Of a stretch of 64,000 bases of DNA, positions 54,518 to 63,928 are shown one piece after another. The position numbers and the translations under genes were made by a program. Origin of the DNA: Bacteroidetes bacterium HGW-Bacteroidetes-1 (GTDB taxonomy: Bacteria > Bacteroidota > Bacteroidia > Bacteroidales > F082); the NCBI GenBank assembly GCA_002842755.1, contig PHDU01000022.1, positions 27,416-91,415 on the forward strand, written 5' to 3'. Position 1 is the first letter of the stretch. Each line of letters starts with the position of its first letter. Below the pieces are notes generated by a model. The model had not been told where the DNA came from, did not search any database, and worked only from the letters and a program-made list of their open reading frames with translations.

Positions 54518-56869
54518 TTAATGAACCAAAAACCTCCTTACTTGCAGACCTTTTGTAGTTTCGAATAACACGAGGTAAATACCAGATTTTAATTGATGTG
54601 GCAGAATATTTATCATGCTATTATTCAGGTCAAAGGTTACAATATGCTGACCGGTGAGATTCATAATATTTATTTGTTGTGGTAAAATTTCCGAATCTTC
54701 ACAATGGACAAAAAGCTGATTGTCGGATTCAAATATACGAAGGATGGATCGGGTATCATCAAAATCATTTAAACCAGCTGATTCAAGTTTGTTACTCGTA
54801 ATATCCTCCCAGGTGTTGAGTATCTCTTCATCTATTGTAACAGAAATCTCAGGAAAACCTGATGCATTGTCTGTTAAAATTAATGTGCATTCAGAGCTAT
54901 TCTTGAAACTCACACTTTGAATCATAATTCCGATTGGAGCATCATTCAAACGAAAGTATTTCTTTTTTAATATCTTGTTACGAAAATAGTCATCGTATAA
55001 TTTTATATTGATTTTATTGACTTCGCTTGAAATACCTGCTCCTGGACTCAGAACACTTCCGGGAAGATTATAGTCCATCCAACCGAGGCGATTAAAAAGA
55101 AAAGTTTCAAAGTAATTTACTTCATCATCATACGTATTATTATACCAGTCATAATTTGGCCATACATACTGGCCAAGTATAGGCCAACGCTCATAGTTTC
55201 GATCTTTTGCTTCATCAATATGAGTGAGAATTGAGTCAATAGCTGTATGTATTTCAGCGTCCTTTAGTATAGTCTGCCTGAGATCCACCCATCTGGTTTT
55301 TGCCAGATCGCGGAAATACGCATCTTCCATCAGCCTTTTCCACCAGAATATGATACTGTAAGAATAGGTTTGAACGTCGGTATATACCCAACCTCTGTAA
55401 TCAATTCCTGGTGGCCAGTAATCAACATTCCCGTATCCAAGATTAAAATCCCAGATTGGGCCTGCGAAAAGTTTTCCTCCGTCGCTGTCCTTTTCCTTAA
55501 AGAAGTAAGAACTGTATCTATACTTGTCCACTTCTTTTGATATCTCATTCAAAAGCATAAAATCAACAAAAGAGGGTAAATCAAAATATTTTTGGTATCC
55601 ATCCTCAGGATTTACAAAACCAGGTGAAGTAAGTATATTTTCGGCAGTAGTTATATAATTTTTTATGTAAGTCTTTTGTTCACTTGCAATTACATCTGAT
55701 CCCGGATAATAATATTGAAAAGTTATATCCATTGCGTTTGGATATGGAGGAACAGGATTGGATAACCACCCGTCAGTATCATAAACAAAGTCCGGATCAA
55801 TTTTATCAACTTTTAAGATATACCCTCCGGTTAAATCGTTGCCTGAAACTTCATCCGGATTTAAAGTAGCTATATCAACACGGTTTTCGTCTTTTTTAAT
55901 TTTTTCCATCAGAATATAAACCCCCTTATAATCATTGTTTACAACAAGCTCACAAAATATCGTGCGCGTACAATATCCTCCCATTTTCTGTCCAAGCTCA
56001 TATGTCACAACATTGCGGAGCATTGATTTATCCGTATAAGGTGCATACAAAATCCAGTCATTTTCTTCCGGTATGCCAAGAAGAGAAACATCGAGATTTT
56101 CACCTGCATTATCACGTGTTTCAAAAGCATAAGATTTTTTAGGAAACATTTGGGTGGACTGCCCCCTTACTTCGATACCAATGCTGCCATTATAGTTGTT
56201 GAATGGATCATTCAGGTGATTGGTCGCGTTTATACCATTATGAATAATACCCATGTGTCCTTCAATCTTTGGCTCATCTGGAATTGAAACGCCGAATGTA
56301 TTAATTACAACAATTGGAAGATTTGACTCCAAAACAAGTGGACCTGGTATTTCTTTCAAAATATCGTCAAAATACCAGTTCATACCAGCAGTTGATCCTT
56401 GAAAATCAAAGAAAACAACCATCTTAGTCAGGCTATTGAAAAAGATGCCTGAGAAATCGTATTCAAGATCAGCCCATTGGCCTGGCACTGCCGATTTGAC
56501 AATCTCATAGGAAAGTGTGTTGTCGCTATTCTCAAATTTCAATGTTACATCACCACCTGTGGATGGAGCCAATACCTTTAAACGATAACGGGGAAAGGAA
56601 TCAAAATTTACAGGTTCAGTTAAATTATAACTCATATGATCCCACATTCCATTGGTAGTAACAACTTTAAAACAATGCTCCGACATATTGATTTCGTCTG
56701 GCGATGGGTTGGAAATCACCTCCGAGCCAGAGGATGAAACATACCAGTTCTGGACAATTCCATCCCAATTGGAGATGGTATCATAGGTTTGGCTAAATGT
56801 TTCTGTATTCAAAAATACCAGCAAAATAATAATTTGATAAAGAAATGATTTTGCTTTCAGATTGTACAT
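54518..56869 (-). CDS. CotH-kinase family protein with T9SS sorting signal (second)
   Basis: 783 residues from the ATG at 56869, which starts the signal peptide (ending near TETFSQ); an upstream in-frame ATG at 56932 adds a non-signal stretch. N-terminal carbohydrate-binding-like beta domain (about 27-180, SYNLTEPVNFDSFPRYRLKV and FDDILKE). CotH kinase domain (about 215-610): GIEVRGQSTQMFPKKSYAFE, LYAPYTDKSMLRNVV, YKGVYILMEKIKKDENRVDI and GPIWDFNLGYGN. C-terminal T9SS region (LKSGIYLVLFE). It differs from the CotH protein at 42708 in having no lamin-tail domains and in the classical GRGN-like order of motifs. Substrate unknown. Confidence 0.87.
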   Translation of the reverse strand: MYNLKAKSFLYQIIILLVFLNTETFSQTYDTISNWDGIVQNWYVSSSGSEVISNPSPDEINMSEHCFKVVTTNGMWDHMSYNLTEPVNFDSFPRYRLKVLAPSTGGDVTLKFENSDNTLSYEIVKSAVPGQWADLEYDFSGIFFNSLTKMVVFFDFQGSTAGMNWYFDDILKEIPGPLVLESNLPIVVINTFGVSIPDEPKIEGHMGIIHNGINATNHLNDPFNNYNGSIGIEVRGQSTQMFPKKSYAFETRDNAGENLDVSLLGIPEENDWILYAPYTDKSMLRNVVTYELGQKMGGYCTRTIFCELVVNNDYKGVYILMEKIKKDENRVDIATLNPDEVSGNDLTGGYILKVDKIDPDFVYDTDGWLSNPVPPYPNAMDITFQYYYPGSDVIASEQKTYIKNYITTAENILTSPGFVNPEDGYQKYFDLPSFVDFMLLNEISKEVDKYRYSSYFFKEKDSDGGKLFAGPIWDFNLGYGNVDYWPPGIDYRGWVYTDVQTYSYSIIFWWKRLMEDAYFRDLAKTRWVDLRQTILKDAEIHTAIDSILTHIDEAKDRNYERWPILGQYVWPNYDWYNNTYDDEVNYFETFLFNRLGWMDYNLPGSVLSPGAGISSEVNKINIKLYDDYFRNKILKKKYFRLNDAPIGIMIQSVSFKNSSECTLILTDNASGFPEISVTIDEEILNTWEDITSNKLESAGLNDFDDTRSILRIFESDNQLFVHCEDSEILPQQINIMNLTGQHIVTFDLNNSMINILPHQLKSGIYLVLFETTKGLQVRRFLVH

Positions 56870-57051
56870 TTTTGTTTGTTGTAAATTGTAATATTCTAAT
56901 ACATAATATGCATTAAAAGTAAAAATTCGCATGAGATATGGCCTTAGATTATCTTTCCAGATAACCAGGGTAAAAGAAAATGGTGCATTTTATGGCATTT
57001 CTCACACATGTAAAAACGAATTTACCATCTAATAATTTTTAGGCATGTCAA

Positions 57052-58746
57052 TCAATAACCGGCAGCTTGCCCATCTTTTCTTGATTCTGAAGCACCAAAA
57101 TAAACACCTGTCGTAGGATCACGAAGGATAGCCTGATAGCCGCCATATCCACCTACATCAAATTTAATTCGGTGGCCCATTTTCATCAATTCGCGGATAG
57201 TTTCATAATTAAATCCTGACTCCAGATTTACCCAACCTCCGTCACTCATTGGATTTCCAGTTGGTTCAGTTGACCCTTCATGGCTTATGCGCATGGCATC
57301 TCCCGCTTCCTGCAGGTTCATCTCAAAATCAATGAGGTTTATAAGTATCTGCACATGACCCTGAGGTTGCATAGCACCACCCATAAGTCCAAAACTTAAC
57401 CAGGGTTGACCTTCTTTGGTGACAAAACCAGGAATAATTGTATGGAAAGGCCTTTTGCCTGGAGCATAGGCGTTTAGATGCTTAGGATCAAGAGAAAACG
57501 ACTCGCCGCGATCTTGCAAAACAAAACCAAGGCCCGTAGGAGTCATTCCCGATCCCATACCTCTATAATTGCTTTGTATCAATGATACCATATTACCTTC
57601 AGCATCTGCTACAGTAAGATAAATGGTATTATCAGTTTCCTTTATGCCGGGAGGAAAACTTTTTGAAGCCTTTTCTTTGCTAAAAAGTTTTAACCGTTCC
57701 TGAGCATAGGATTTAGAAATCAGTTTCTCCAATGGAATTTTAGCAAAAGCCGGATCAGCATAAAATTTTGCACGATCCTCAAACGCAAGTTTCTTCACTT
57801 CAACAAAAAGATGGATAAATTCTTTGCTGCCAAAACCCATTGACTTGATGTTGAAAGGCTCAAGCATATTGAGCATTTGGAGCACTGCTATTCCCTGTCC
57901 ATTTGGGGGAAGCTGCCAAATATCATAGCCCCTGTAATTGGTAGAGACCGGATTAACCCATTCACTATAATGTGATTCCAAATCTTCTTTTGAAAGAAAA
58001 CCATCATTATCTTTCATATATCGGTCAATAATGTCTGCAATTTCACCTTCATAAAATGCACGAAATCCTTGTACTGAAAGACTACGATAGGTGTCAGCCA
58101 ATGCAGGATTTTTAAATATTTCGCCCTTTTGCGGTGTTTTTCCTTCTTTCATAAAAATGTCAGAAAACCCTGGATAGACTTTCAATCGGTTTGAATTTAG
58201 TTCCCAATAATAGGCTACTACCTCAGTAAGTGGAAATCCAGTTTCAGCATAATATATAGCAGGTGCTAAAATATCCTCAATGGGTAATTTCCCAAACTTT
58301 TGGTGCAACTCATTCCAACCATCAACGCAACCTGGAACTGTGACGGGAAGTGGGCCAAATGAAGGAATAACATCCATTTTCCTTTTTTTAAAATAGTCGG
58401 CCTGAAGGTTTTTAGGCGATCTGCCACTCGCGTTCAAGCCATACAATTGCTGGGTGTTTGCATCCCAAACGATAGCAAAAAGATCACCTCCTATACCTGA
58501 TCCTGTAGGTTCTACAAGCCCTAATAAGGCATTGGCTGCTATGGCTGCATCAATTGCATTGCCACCTTTTTTGAGTATATCAAGTGCTACCTGAGTGGCA
58601 AGAGGATGGCTTGTTGCTGCAATCCCTTGTTGTGCTATCACTTCTGAACGACTGGAAAAATTTCTTCCGCTGATTCGATCCTGTGAATAGGCGACCAGTG
58701 CATTAATTCCAAGAAAGAAAATAAACAGGATTCTGATATTTTTCAT
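57052..58746 (-). CDS. ggt: Gamma-glutamyltransferase
   Basis: 564 residues with a signal peptide (VAYSQ), so periplasmic. Self-processing Ntn hydrolase: the nucleophile is Thr374 in DNTIYLTVAD, where cleavage would give the small subunit. GIAATSHPLATQVALDIL, GGNAIDAAIAANALLGLVEP, GSGIGGDLFAIVW and GLMGGAMQPQGHVQ are family signatures. It hydrolyses or transfers the gamma-glutamyl group of glutathione and related peptides. The class III aminotransferase ends one base upstream of it, so the two share an operon. Confidence 0.95.
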   Translation of the reverse strand: MKNIRILFIFFLGINALVAYSQDRISGRNFSSRSEVIAQQGIAATSHPLATQVALDILKKGGNAIDAAIAANALLGLVEPTGSGIGGDLFAIVWDANTQQLYGLNASGRSPKNLQADYFKKRKMDVIPSFGPLPVTVPGCVDGWNELHQKFGKLPIEDILAPAIYYAETGFPLTEVVAYYWELNSNRLKVYPGFSDIFMKEGKTPQKGEIFKNPALADTYRSLSVQGFRAFYEGEIADIIDRYMKDNDGFLSKEDLESHYSEWVNPVSTNYRGYDIWQLPPNGQGIAVLQMLNMLEPFNIKSMGFGSKEFIHLFVEVKKLAFEDRAKFYADPAFAKIPLEKLISKSYAQERLKLFSKEKASKSFPPGIKETDNTIYLTVADAEGNMVSLIQSNYRGMGSGMTPTGLGFVLQDRGESFSLDPKHLNAYAPGKRPFHTIIPGFVTKEGQPWLSFGLMGGAMQPQGHVQILINLIDFEMNLQEAGDAMRISHEGSTEPTGNPMSDGGWVNLESGFNYETIRELMKMGHRIKFDVGGYGGYQAILRDPTTGVYFGASESRKDGQAAGY

Positions 58747-58747
58747 A

Positions 58748-59944
58748 TTACAGAGGTATTGATTGATTCAATGATTTTTTAATGAGGAGAATTGATTCAT
58801 TTATTTCTTCCTCCGTGATGGTAAGGGGAGGAGCAATTCGGAAGGCTTTACTGTGAAACAGAAATTGATCAACAACAAGATAATTTTTCTTGAAATTTTT
58901 CATCAGTTGCCCTATTTCAATTTCGGGAACAATTTCAACACCTAGCATAAGTCCTGCACGCCTGATATCTTTCACCAAAGAGTACTTTTTTAATGCATCT
59001 TCAAAAAGCTTACCTTTCTGATTTGCTTTTGTATGTAGATCCTCCTCCAAAATAATCGATAGTGAAGCCAACGAAGCTGCACATGAAACGGGATGACCCC
59101 CAAAGGTTGTGATATGACCCAGTTCAGGATGATGTGTAAACGCTAACATCTTTTCTTTAGAAGAAATAAATGCACCGATAGGCATTCCGCCGCCCATTGC
59201 TTTTGCCAGACAGATGATATCAGGTATCGCATTAAAATGTTCAAAAGCGAACAATTTGCCAGTTCTGCCAAATCCCATCTGAATTTCATCAAAAATGAGA
59301 AGACTGCCTGTTTTATTGCATCGATCACGAATAGCTTCCAAATAGCCTTTTTTTGGCAGGATAATGCCTGCTTCTGCCTGAATGGGTTCAATAAGTACTG
59401 CTGCTGTTTTGTGTGTAATTTCGTCTATTTGTGAAAAATTATTGAAATCGAGTAAACGTGTTCCAGGAACCAAAGGACGAAAAGCATTTTTCATATTTTC
59501 ATCACCAAGCATACTTAAAGCTCCTGCAGTGCCTCCATGGTACGCATTTCGGAAATGCACAAGTTCAGCTCTGTTGGTTATCCTTTTTGCCAGTTTTAAT
59601 GCTCCTTCTATGGCTTCACTTCCCGAATTTACAAAAAAAACTGTATCAAGGCTACCAGGAAGATTTTCAGCCAATTTTGCAGCCAGCTTTACCTGTGGTG
59701 AATGCACAAACTTACCATAAACCATTACATGCATATACGACTCTAACTGCTTATGAATAGCTTCAATAACTTTTGGGTGACGATGACCAACGTTACTTAC
59801 TGATACACCAGAAACCAAATCAAGGTACTTATGATTTTCATCATCAAACAGATAAATACCCTCAGCCCTGACAATCTCCACCGGATTACCCACTACGGAT
59901 GGTAAACCCAGATGCAACTGAAACAATTGTCTATTGGTCAACAT
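58748..59944 (-). CDS. Class III aminotransferase (acetylornithine/ornithine type)
   Basis: 398-residue PLP enzyme. EIVRAEGIYLFDDENHKYLDLVSG start, FVNSGSEAIEGALKLA, DEIQMGFGRTGKLFAFEH, and the PLP Lys in LAKAMGGGMPIG. A minus-strand TAAATTTG close to 59968 could be its -7 element, which favours the ATG at 59944 over the in-frame TTG at 59974. Sequence suits acetylornithine, 4-aminobutyrate or ornithine aminotransferases equally; the ggt gene next door does not decide it. Confidence 0.88.
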   Translation of the reverse strand: MLTNRQLFQLHLGLPSVVGNPVEIVRAEGIYLFDDENHKYLDLVSGVSVSNVGHRHPKVIEAIHKQLESYMHVMVYGKFVHSPQVKLAAKLAENLPGSLDTVFFVNSGSEAIEGALKLAKRITNRAELVHFRNAYHGGTAGALSMLGDENMKNAFRPLVPGTRLLDFNNFSQIDEITHKTAAVLIEPIQAEAGIILPKKGYLEAIRDRCNKTGSLLIFDEIQMGFGRTGKLFAFEHFNAIPDIICLAKAMGGGMPIGAFISSKEKMLAFTHHPELGHITTFGGHPVSCAASLASLSIILEEDLHTKANQKGKLFEDALKKYSLVKDIRRAGLMLGVEIVPEIEIGQLMKNFKKNYLVVDQFLFHSKAFRIAPPLTITEEEINESILLIKKSLNQSIPL

Positions 59945-60008
59945 AGATAGCTTAATTTTATGCAAATTTACCAATATTTCTCCTCATGGGATTATAATCT
60001 GTTGATGA

Positions 60009-60038
60009 TTTGATATTTCGTTAGAAGCCTTAACTTTG
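60009..60038 (+). promoter_or_regulatory. Bacteroidota-type promoter for the SDR gene at 60053
   Basis: TTTG at 60009-60012 and TAACTTTG at 60031-60038 (18-base spacer). It ends 14 bases before the start codon. Confidence 0.6.
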
Positions 60039-60052
60039 CTGAAAAATTTACC

Positions 60053-60868
60053 ATGTCAACCATCAGGAATAAAGTTGTTGTCATCACCGGTGCCTCTTCT
60101 GGAATAGGAAGAGCTACTGCTATTGAAGCTGCAAAAAAAGGCGCCAGTCTTTCTTTGGCGGCCCGCAATCAACAAGCTTTGAACAGCATTGTTGAAGAAT
60201 GTAAAAATCTTGGCAGTGATGCAATTGGAACTATCACCGATGTAAGCAAAGAGAATGATTGCATTCGTCTAATGGATCAGACCGTTGCTCATTTTGGAAA
60301 AATCGATGTGCTTATAAACAATGCAGGGATATCTATGCGCGCACTATTTGAATTTACTGATCTGTCGGTTATTCATAAACTAATGAACGTGAATTTTTGG
60401 GGAACGGTTTATTGCACAAAATATGCTTTACCGCACGTACTTAAGAGTAAAGGTTCAATTGTAGGGGTATCATCAATAGCAGGTTACAAAGGACTACCTG
60501 GCCGGACTGGATACTCAGCATCCAAATTTGCAATTCAAGGTTTTTTAGAAGCTTTGCGAACAGAAAACTTGAAGAAAAATCTCCATGTTTTAATTGCTTG
60601 CCCTGGTTTCACAGCATCTAACATCCGAAAAATAGCCTTATCAGCTGACGGAAGTCAGCAAGGTGAAACTCCCCGAGATGAATCGAAAATGATGTCGCCT
60701 GAAAAAGTAGTTTTTTATTTGATCAATGCCATTGAGAAACGAAAGGCAACATTGGTGCTTACCTCGATGGGAAAACTTACAGTTTTACTAAGTAAGTTTG
60801 CTCCAAACCTGTTAGAAAAAATGGTGTATAACCATATGGCCAAAGAACCTGACGCACCTTTTAAATAG
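60053..60868 (+). CDS. SDR family NAD(P)-dependent oxidoreductase
   Basis: 271 residues. NAD(P)-binding TGASSGIGRATAIEAAKKG, NNAGISMRALFE, catalytic Ser in GVSSIAGYKGLPG and YSASKFAIQGFLEALR (the Tyr-x-x-x-Lys pair). The tail region (ATLVLTSMGKLTVLLSKFAPNLLEKM) is typical of SDRs acting on hydrophobic substrates, close to the DHRS7B-like group. Substrate unknown. Confidence 0.9.
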   Translation: MSTIRNKVVVITGASSGIGRATAIEAAKKGASLSLAARNQQALNSIVEECKNLGSDAIGTITDVSKENDCIRLMDQTVAHFGKIDVLINNAGISMRALFEFTDLSVIHKLMNVNFWGTVYCTKYALPHVLKSKGSIVGVSSIAGYKGLPGRTGYSASKFAIQGFLEALRTENLKKNLHVLIACPGFTASNIRKIALSADGSQQGETPRDESKMMSPEKVVFYLINAIEKRKATLVLTSMGKLTVLLSKFAPNLLEKMVYNHMAKEPDAPFK

Positions 60869-60882
60869 CTTTTGATTCTTAT

Positions 60883-60906
60883 ATCGTTCAATCGTTCAAT
60901 CGTTCA
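60883..60906. repeat. Three tandem copies of ATCGTTCA
   Basis: Three perfect head-to-tail copies of an 8-base unit between two convergent genes. Likely a slippage microsatellite. Confidence 0.8.
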
Positions 60907-60922
60907 GGTAAGATTTTCAGTA

Positions 60923-61687
60923 TCACCTGACCCTGTTGATCTTATAAATTATTCCTGTACGCAGAACAAGGCTTTTGTTGTTTAATTCCGGCATTTGAGG
61001 ATTTTCATAAAGTGTCACAAAGCCAAGCTGCATCCTGCTTTCGATTGTTAAATCTATGCTTTTGTTAAGCATATATTTTCCGGATAACCCAATTAATAAA
61101 CCAGCATCATATGTATTGATTAAATCTTTTGTAGGTCCGGTAAAAATCAATTTAAAAATTCCAGGCTCAAAGTCATAGGCAATAAAACTATCAGCGCCAA
61201 CCGGGTCAAGATAAATCTCCTCATAACCCTGATAATTGCTAACCAACAACAATGAAAAAAATAACCCACCATGAGCTGTAAGACCAAAATTTCCTTTTGT
61301 TTTGGTATAATTCAAAACAAGTGGAAAAGTCAAGTAATCAGAGGTAAATACAACATCATAAGCATAATAGCACTCCCAACAAACAATATTGGAAGTGTCA
61401 ATTAATCGGAAACCGGAAATATATCGCTCAGTTCTGAAAGACCTTTTTTCCATCATAGCCTCAAGCTGCATACTAAATTCAGGACTAAACCGGTATCCAA
61501 CCAATCCACCAACCTGAAAACCGTTCTTATTGGTGGTTGAATATATTAAACTTGCGCTTGTAACATCACCGAATGAAATTCCCCCCGAAGCCCCCATATA
61601 CCAATAATCATCATGATTATCTACCTGCGTATAAGAAGGAATCATACAAGAGAACATGAAAAGAGTAATCAGCGGTACTTTATACAT
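60923..61687 (-). CDS. Outer-membrane beta-barrel protein (PorT / OMP_b-brl type)
   Basis: 254 residues; signal peptide ending IPSYTQ. Eight or so amphipathic strands, opening WYMGASGGISFGDV and closing LVLRTGIIYKINRV. The middle has ECYYAYD with two nearby Cys and an extracellular loop. It is the common small barrel of Bacteroidota. It lies 2 bases after the transporter gene in the same direction, so probably co-transcribed. Confidence 0.75.
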   Translation of the reverse strand: MYKVPLITLFMFSCMIPSYTQVDNHDDYWYMGASGGISFGDVTSASLIYSTTNKNGFQVGGLVGYRFSPEFSMQLEAMMEKRSFRTERYISGFRLIDTSNIVCWECYYAYDVVFTSDYLTFPLVLNYTKTKGNFGLTAHGGLFFSLLLVSNYQGYEEIYLDPVGADSFIAYDFEPGIFKLIFTGPTKDLINTYDAGLLIGLSGKYMLNKSIDLTIESRMQLGFVTLYENPQMPELNNKSLVLRTGIIYKINRVR

Positions 61688-61689
61688 TT

Positions 61690-62460
61690 TTAAAAATACA
61701 TAGCAATCCAGTAGAAACCAACCAGAAGTGAGGCCAATGCACCAGTAACCTGTATGCTTTTGAATAGAAATGGTTTTGATTTTTCCCTGGACTTAAATGA
61801 AATAAATCCTAACAAAGTCGAAAATACAATCATTGCGGCTATAGTTCCAAAACCAAAGCCAACAAGATAAAAGACCGAGGAAGAAATTGTTGGAAATGCC
61901 AGGGTAGGCAATATTCCAATTAAATGAGAAACGCCTGCAAGTCCGTGGAAAGTACCAATTATTATAGCAGAAATAACAGATTGTCTTATTGGTAATTCAT
62001 GATTGTGCTCATGAACATTGACTCCTTTATGATCATGTGAGTGTATGTGGGTGTAACTTTCTCCATCATTTGAAATATGACTGTGTGGGTGATCATGCAG
62101 ATGGTTGTGCTTCTTCCCGAAAATTCTCCACAATGCCCAAAGTCCAATCGCAATAAGAATAAAACCAACCATAAGTTCGCTATACGATGAAATCGCTTCA
62201 ATCGGAATAAGGTTTTTAAAGAAAATAAACAAGATGCCAATAAGTAGCATACCCATAGTATGTCCAATACCCCAGCCAAGTCCAACCAACCAGGCTTTAA
62301 GCTTGTTATCTATGGCCAATGGCGTAACCGCTGCCAGATGATCCGGACCAGATACAACATGTAAAATACTGGCTAAAATTCCAACTAAAAATGGAGCATT
62401 TAGCATTATAGAATGGCTGTGATCAGCGTGGAGAAATACCCACAGGAGTGAATTTGTCAT
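61690..62460 (-). CDS. UreH/HupE-type metal transporter with His-rich loop
   Basis: 256 residues, about six membrane helices. The first helix carries HVVSGPDHLAAV, the metal-site signature of the UreH-like and NiCoT-related families, and GIGHTMGM matches their second motif. A cytoplasmic or periplasmic loop (about 115-150) is exceptionally His-rich (repeats of HDH, HSH, HNH), typical of nickel, cobalt or zinc handling. A second conserved His occurs in GTFHGLAGVSHLIG. The metal cannot be assigned. Confidence 0.85.
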   Translation of the reverse strand: MTNSLLWVFLHADHSHSIMLNAPFLVGILASILHVVSGPDHLAAVTPLAIDNKLKAWLVGLGWGIGHTMGMLLIGILFIFFKNLIPIEAISSYSELMVGFILIAIGLWALWRIFGKKHNHLHDHPHSHISNDGESYTHIHSHDHKGVNVHEHNHELPIRQSVISAIIIGTFHGLAGVSHLIGILPTLAFPTISSSVFYLVGFGFGTIAAMIVFSTLLGFISFKSREKSKPFLFKSIQVTGALASLLVGFYWIAMYF

Positions 62461-62677
62461 ATGAGCTTTTTTGCAAAAATAAGATTATTCATTTTCAAGC
62501 AACTGATCAATCGGTGAAAGGTGTTAATTTTTTCAATTGACTGCTCATTACTTAACTTATAAAGTGTTGTATTGTCGAAAATTGAAGGACCAATTAAAAC
62601 AAATAATTTTCCGGCTGTAAACGGGTAAATTTTTACCAATCCAATTACACAGGAAAAAACGATATTTGCCATAAAAA

Positions 62678-63436
62678 ATGGCAAGGTATTTTATCAGATT
62701 GGCTTATAATGGTAAAAACTATCATGGCTGGCAGTCTCAGCACAATTCCAATACTGTACAGGATGAGCTTGAAAAATGTTTTACTTTAAAGATAAGAGAG
62801 AAAATAAGGCTTTCAGGTTGCGGTAGAACCGATGCTGGTGTTCATGCGCGTGAATTTTATGCCCATTTTGATTCAAGCTTTGAATGGGACGAACAGCAAA
62901 ATGAGGCACTTATCCATCAATTGAATCATTTTTTACCTTCAGATATTGTTGTATATGAAATGTTTAACGTAAGTGAAACTGCAAATGCACGATTTGATGC
63001 AATCAGCCGCACCTATCATTATCATATTCTACGAGGTAAAAATCCATTTTTATTTGATTTGAGTCACTTTTTCTATGGAACGCTCAATGTCGTCTCCATG
63101 CAAAAAGCTGCTGACTTACTTTTTGATTATCATGATTTTACCAGTTTCTCAAAGCTGCATACGCAAACGAACAACAATTTGTGCACCATATACGAGGCCA
63201 ATTGGCTAGAAGAGAATGATCAACTGGTTTTCCGGATTACCGCTAACCGATTTCTAAGAAATATGGTTCGAGCTATCGTTGGAACTTTGCTGGAAGTGGG
63301 AACAGAAAAATTGTCATTGGATGGATTCAAGGCTGTGATTGAGGCAAAAGACAGAAATCTGGCTGGATTTTCAGTCCCGGCGAAAGGCTTGTATCTTCAA
63401 AAGGTTAGCTACCCCGAGAAGTATTTTGAATCATAA
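62678..63436 (+). CDS. truA: tRNA pseudouridine synthase A
   Basis: 252 residues. Makes pseudouridine at positions 38-40 of tRNA anticodon arms. YFIRLAYNGKNYHGWQSQ start, catalytic Asp in GCGRTDAGVHAREF, NARFDAISRTYHYHI and FLRNMVRAIVGTLLEVG are all family signatures. Normal length. Confidence 0.96.
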   Translation: MARYFIRLAYNGKNYHGWQSQHNSNTVQDELEKCFTLKIREKIRLSGCGRTDAGVHAREFYAHFDSSFEWDEQQNEALIHQLNHFLPSDIVVYEMFNVSETANARFDAISRTYHYHILRGKNPFLFDLSHFFYGTLNVVSMQKAADLLFDYHDFTSFSKLHTQTNNNLCTIYEANWLEENDQLVFRITANRFLRNMVRAIVGTLLEVGTEKLSLDGFKAVIEAKDRNLAGFSVPAKGLYLQKVSYPEKYFES

Positions 63437-63485
63437 AAACCATTTAAGATGAAAATCTTGAGTTATTTTTTTTAAGAATATGTTG

Positions 63486-63914
63486 CTATTTCAGTTTCAT
63501 TTGATTGTATAATTTCAAATAACGTGATTGTATCGCTTCCAACTTTGCCAAGGTAATATCTTCCTTGTAAATTCTAATCAGGTCTATAACTTTATTGTTT
63601 TCAAAAATATAAGCTTGTGCAGCATCAAAATAGCGCAATTCCGTTTCATAATTAACCTCTTTGGTCAAAGCCAAAAAGTCATTCCATTCAATGGACTTTG
63701 GAAATACAAAATAACCATGATGAGGTTGCTGACGATCGACATACAAACTGTCACTCCACTTTTCGAGATAAAAAAACTTTTCTAATCTGATAATCGCATC
63801 AACTATATCAATTTTCTTTGTATGTTTCTTGAAGTGAATTCCCTCATTTTTTAATAGTTGCTGAAGTCTGGAAATTTGATCGTATTTCTCCAGATCACGT
63901 AACCTTAGGAGTTG
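63486..63914 (-). pseudogene. Unidentified gene, probably 5'-truncated
   Basis: An open frame of 142 residues runs from just after a stop at 63917-63915 to a TAA at 63486, but no ATG or GTG precedes its conserved-looking part; the only start-like codon is a TTG at 63746. The peptide is helical and charged (LRLRDLEKYDQISRLQ, HTKKIDIVDAIIRLEKFF) then continues WSDSLYVDRQQPHHGYF and LKLYNQMKLK. I do not recognise it. The beginning falls within 15 bases of what looks like a transposase end, suggesting an insertion cut off its start. Confidence 0.5.
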
Positions 63915-63928
63915 TCAATAAATAACAT

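Noticed and set aside
62457..62684. 75-residue minus-strand frame between the metal transporter and truA
   Set aside because: It covers the truA start region and a low-complexity AT-rich stretch, with no recognisable sequence; the start overlaps truA.
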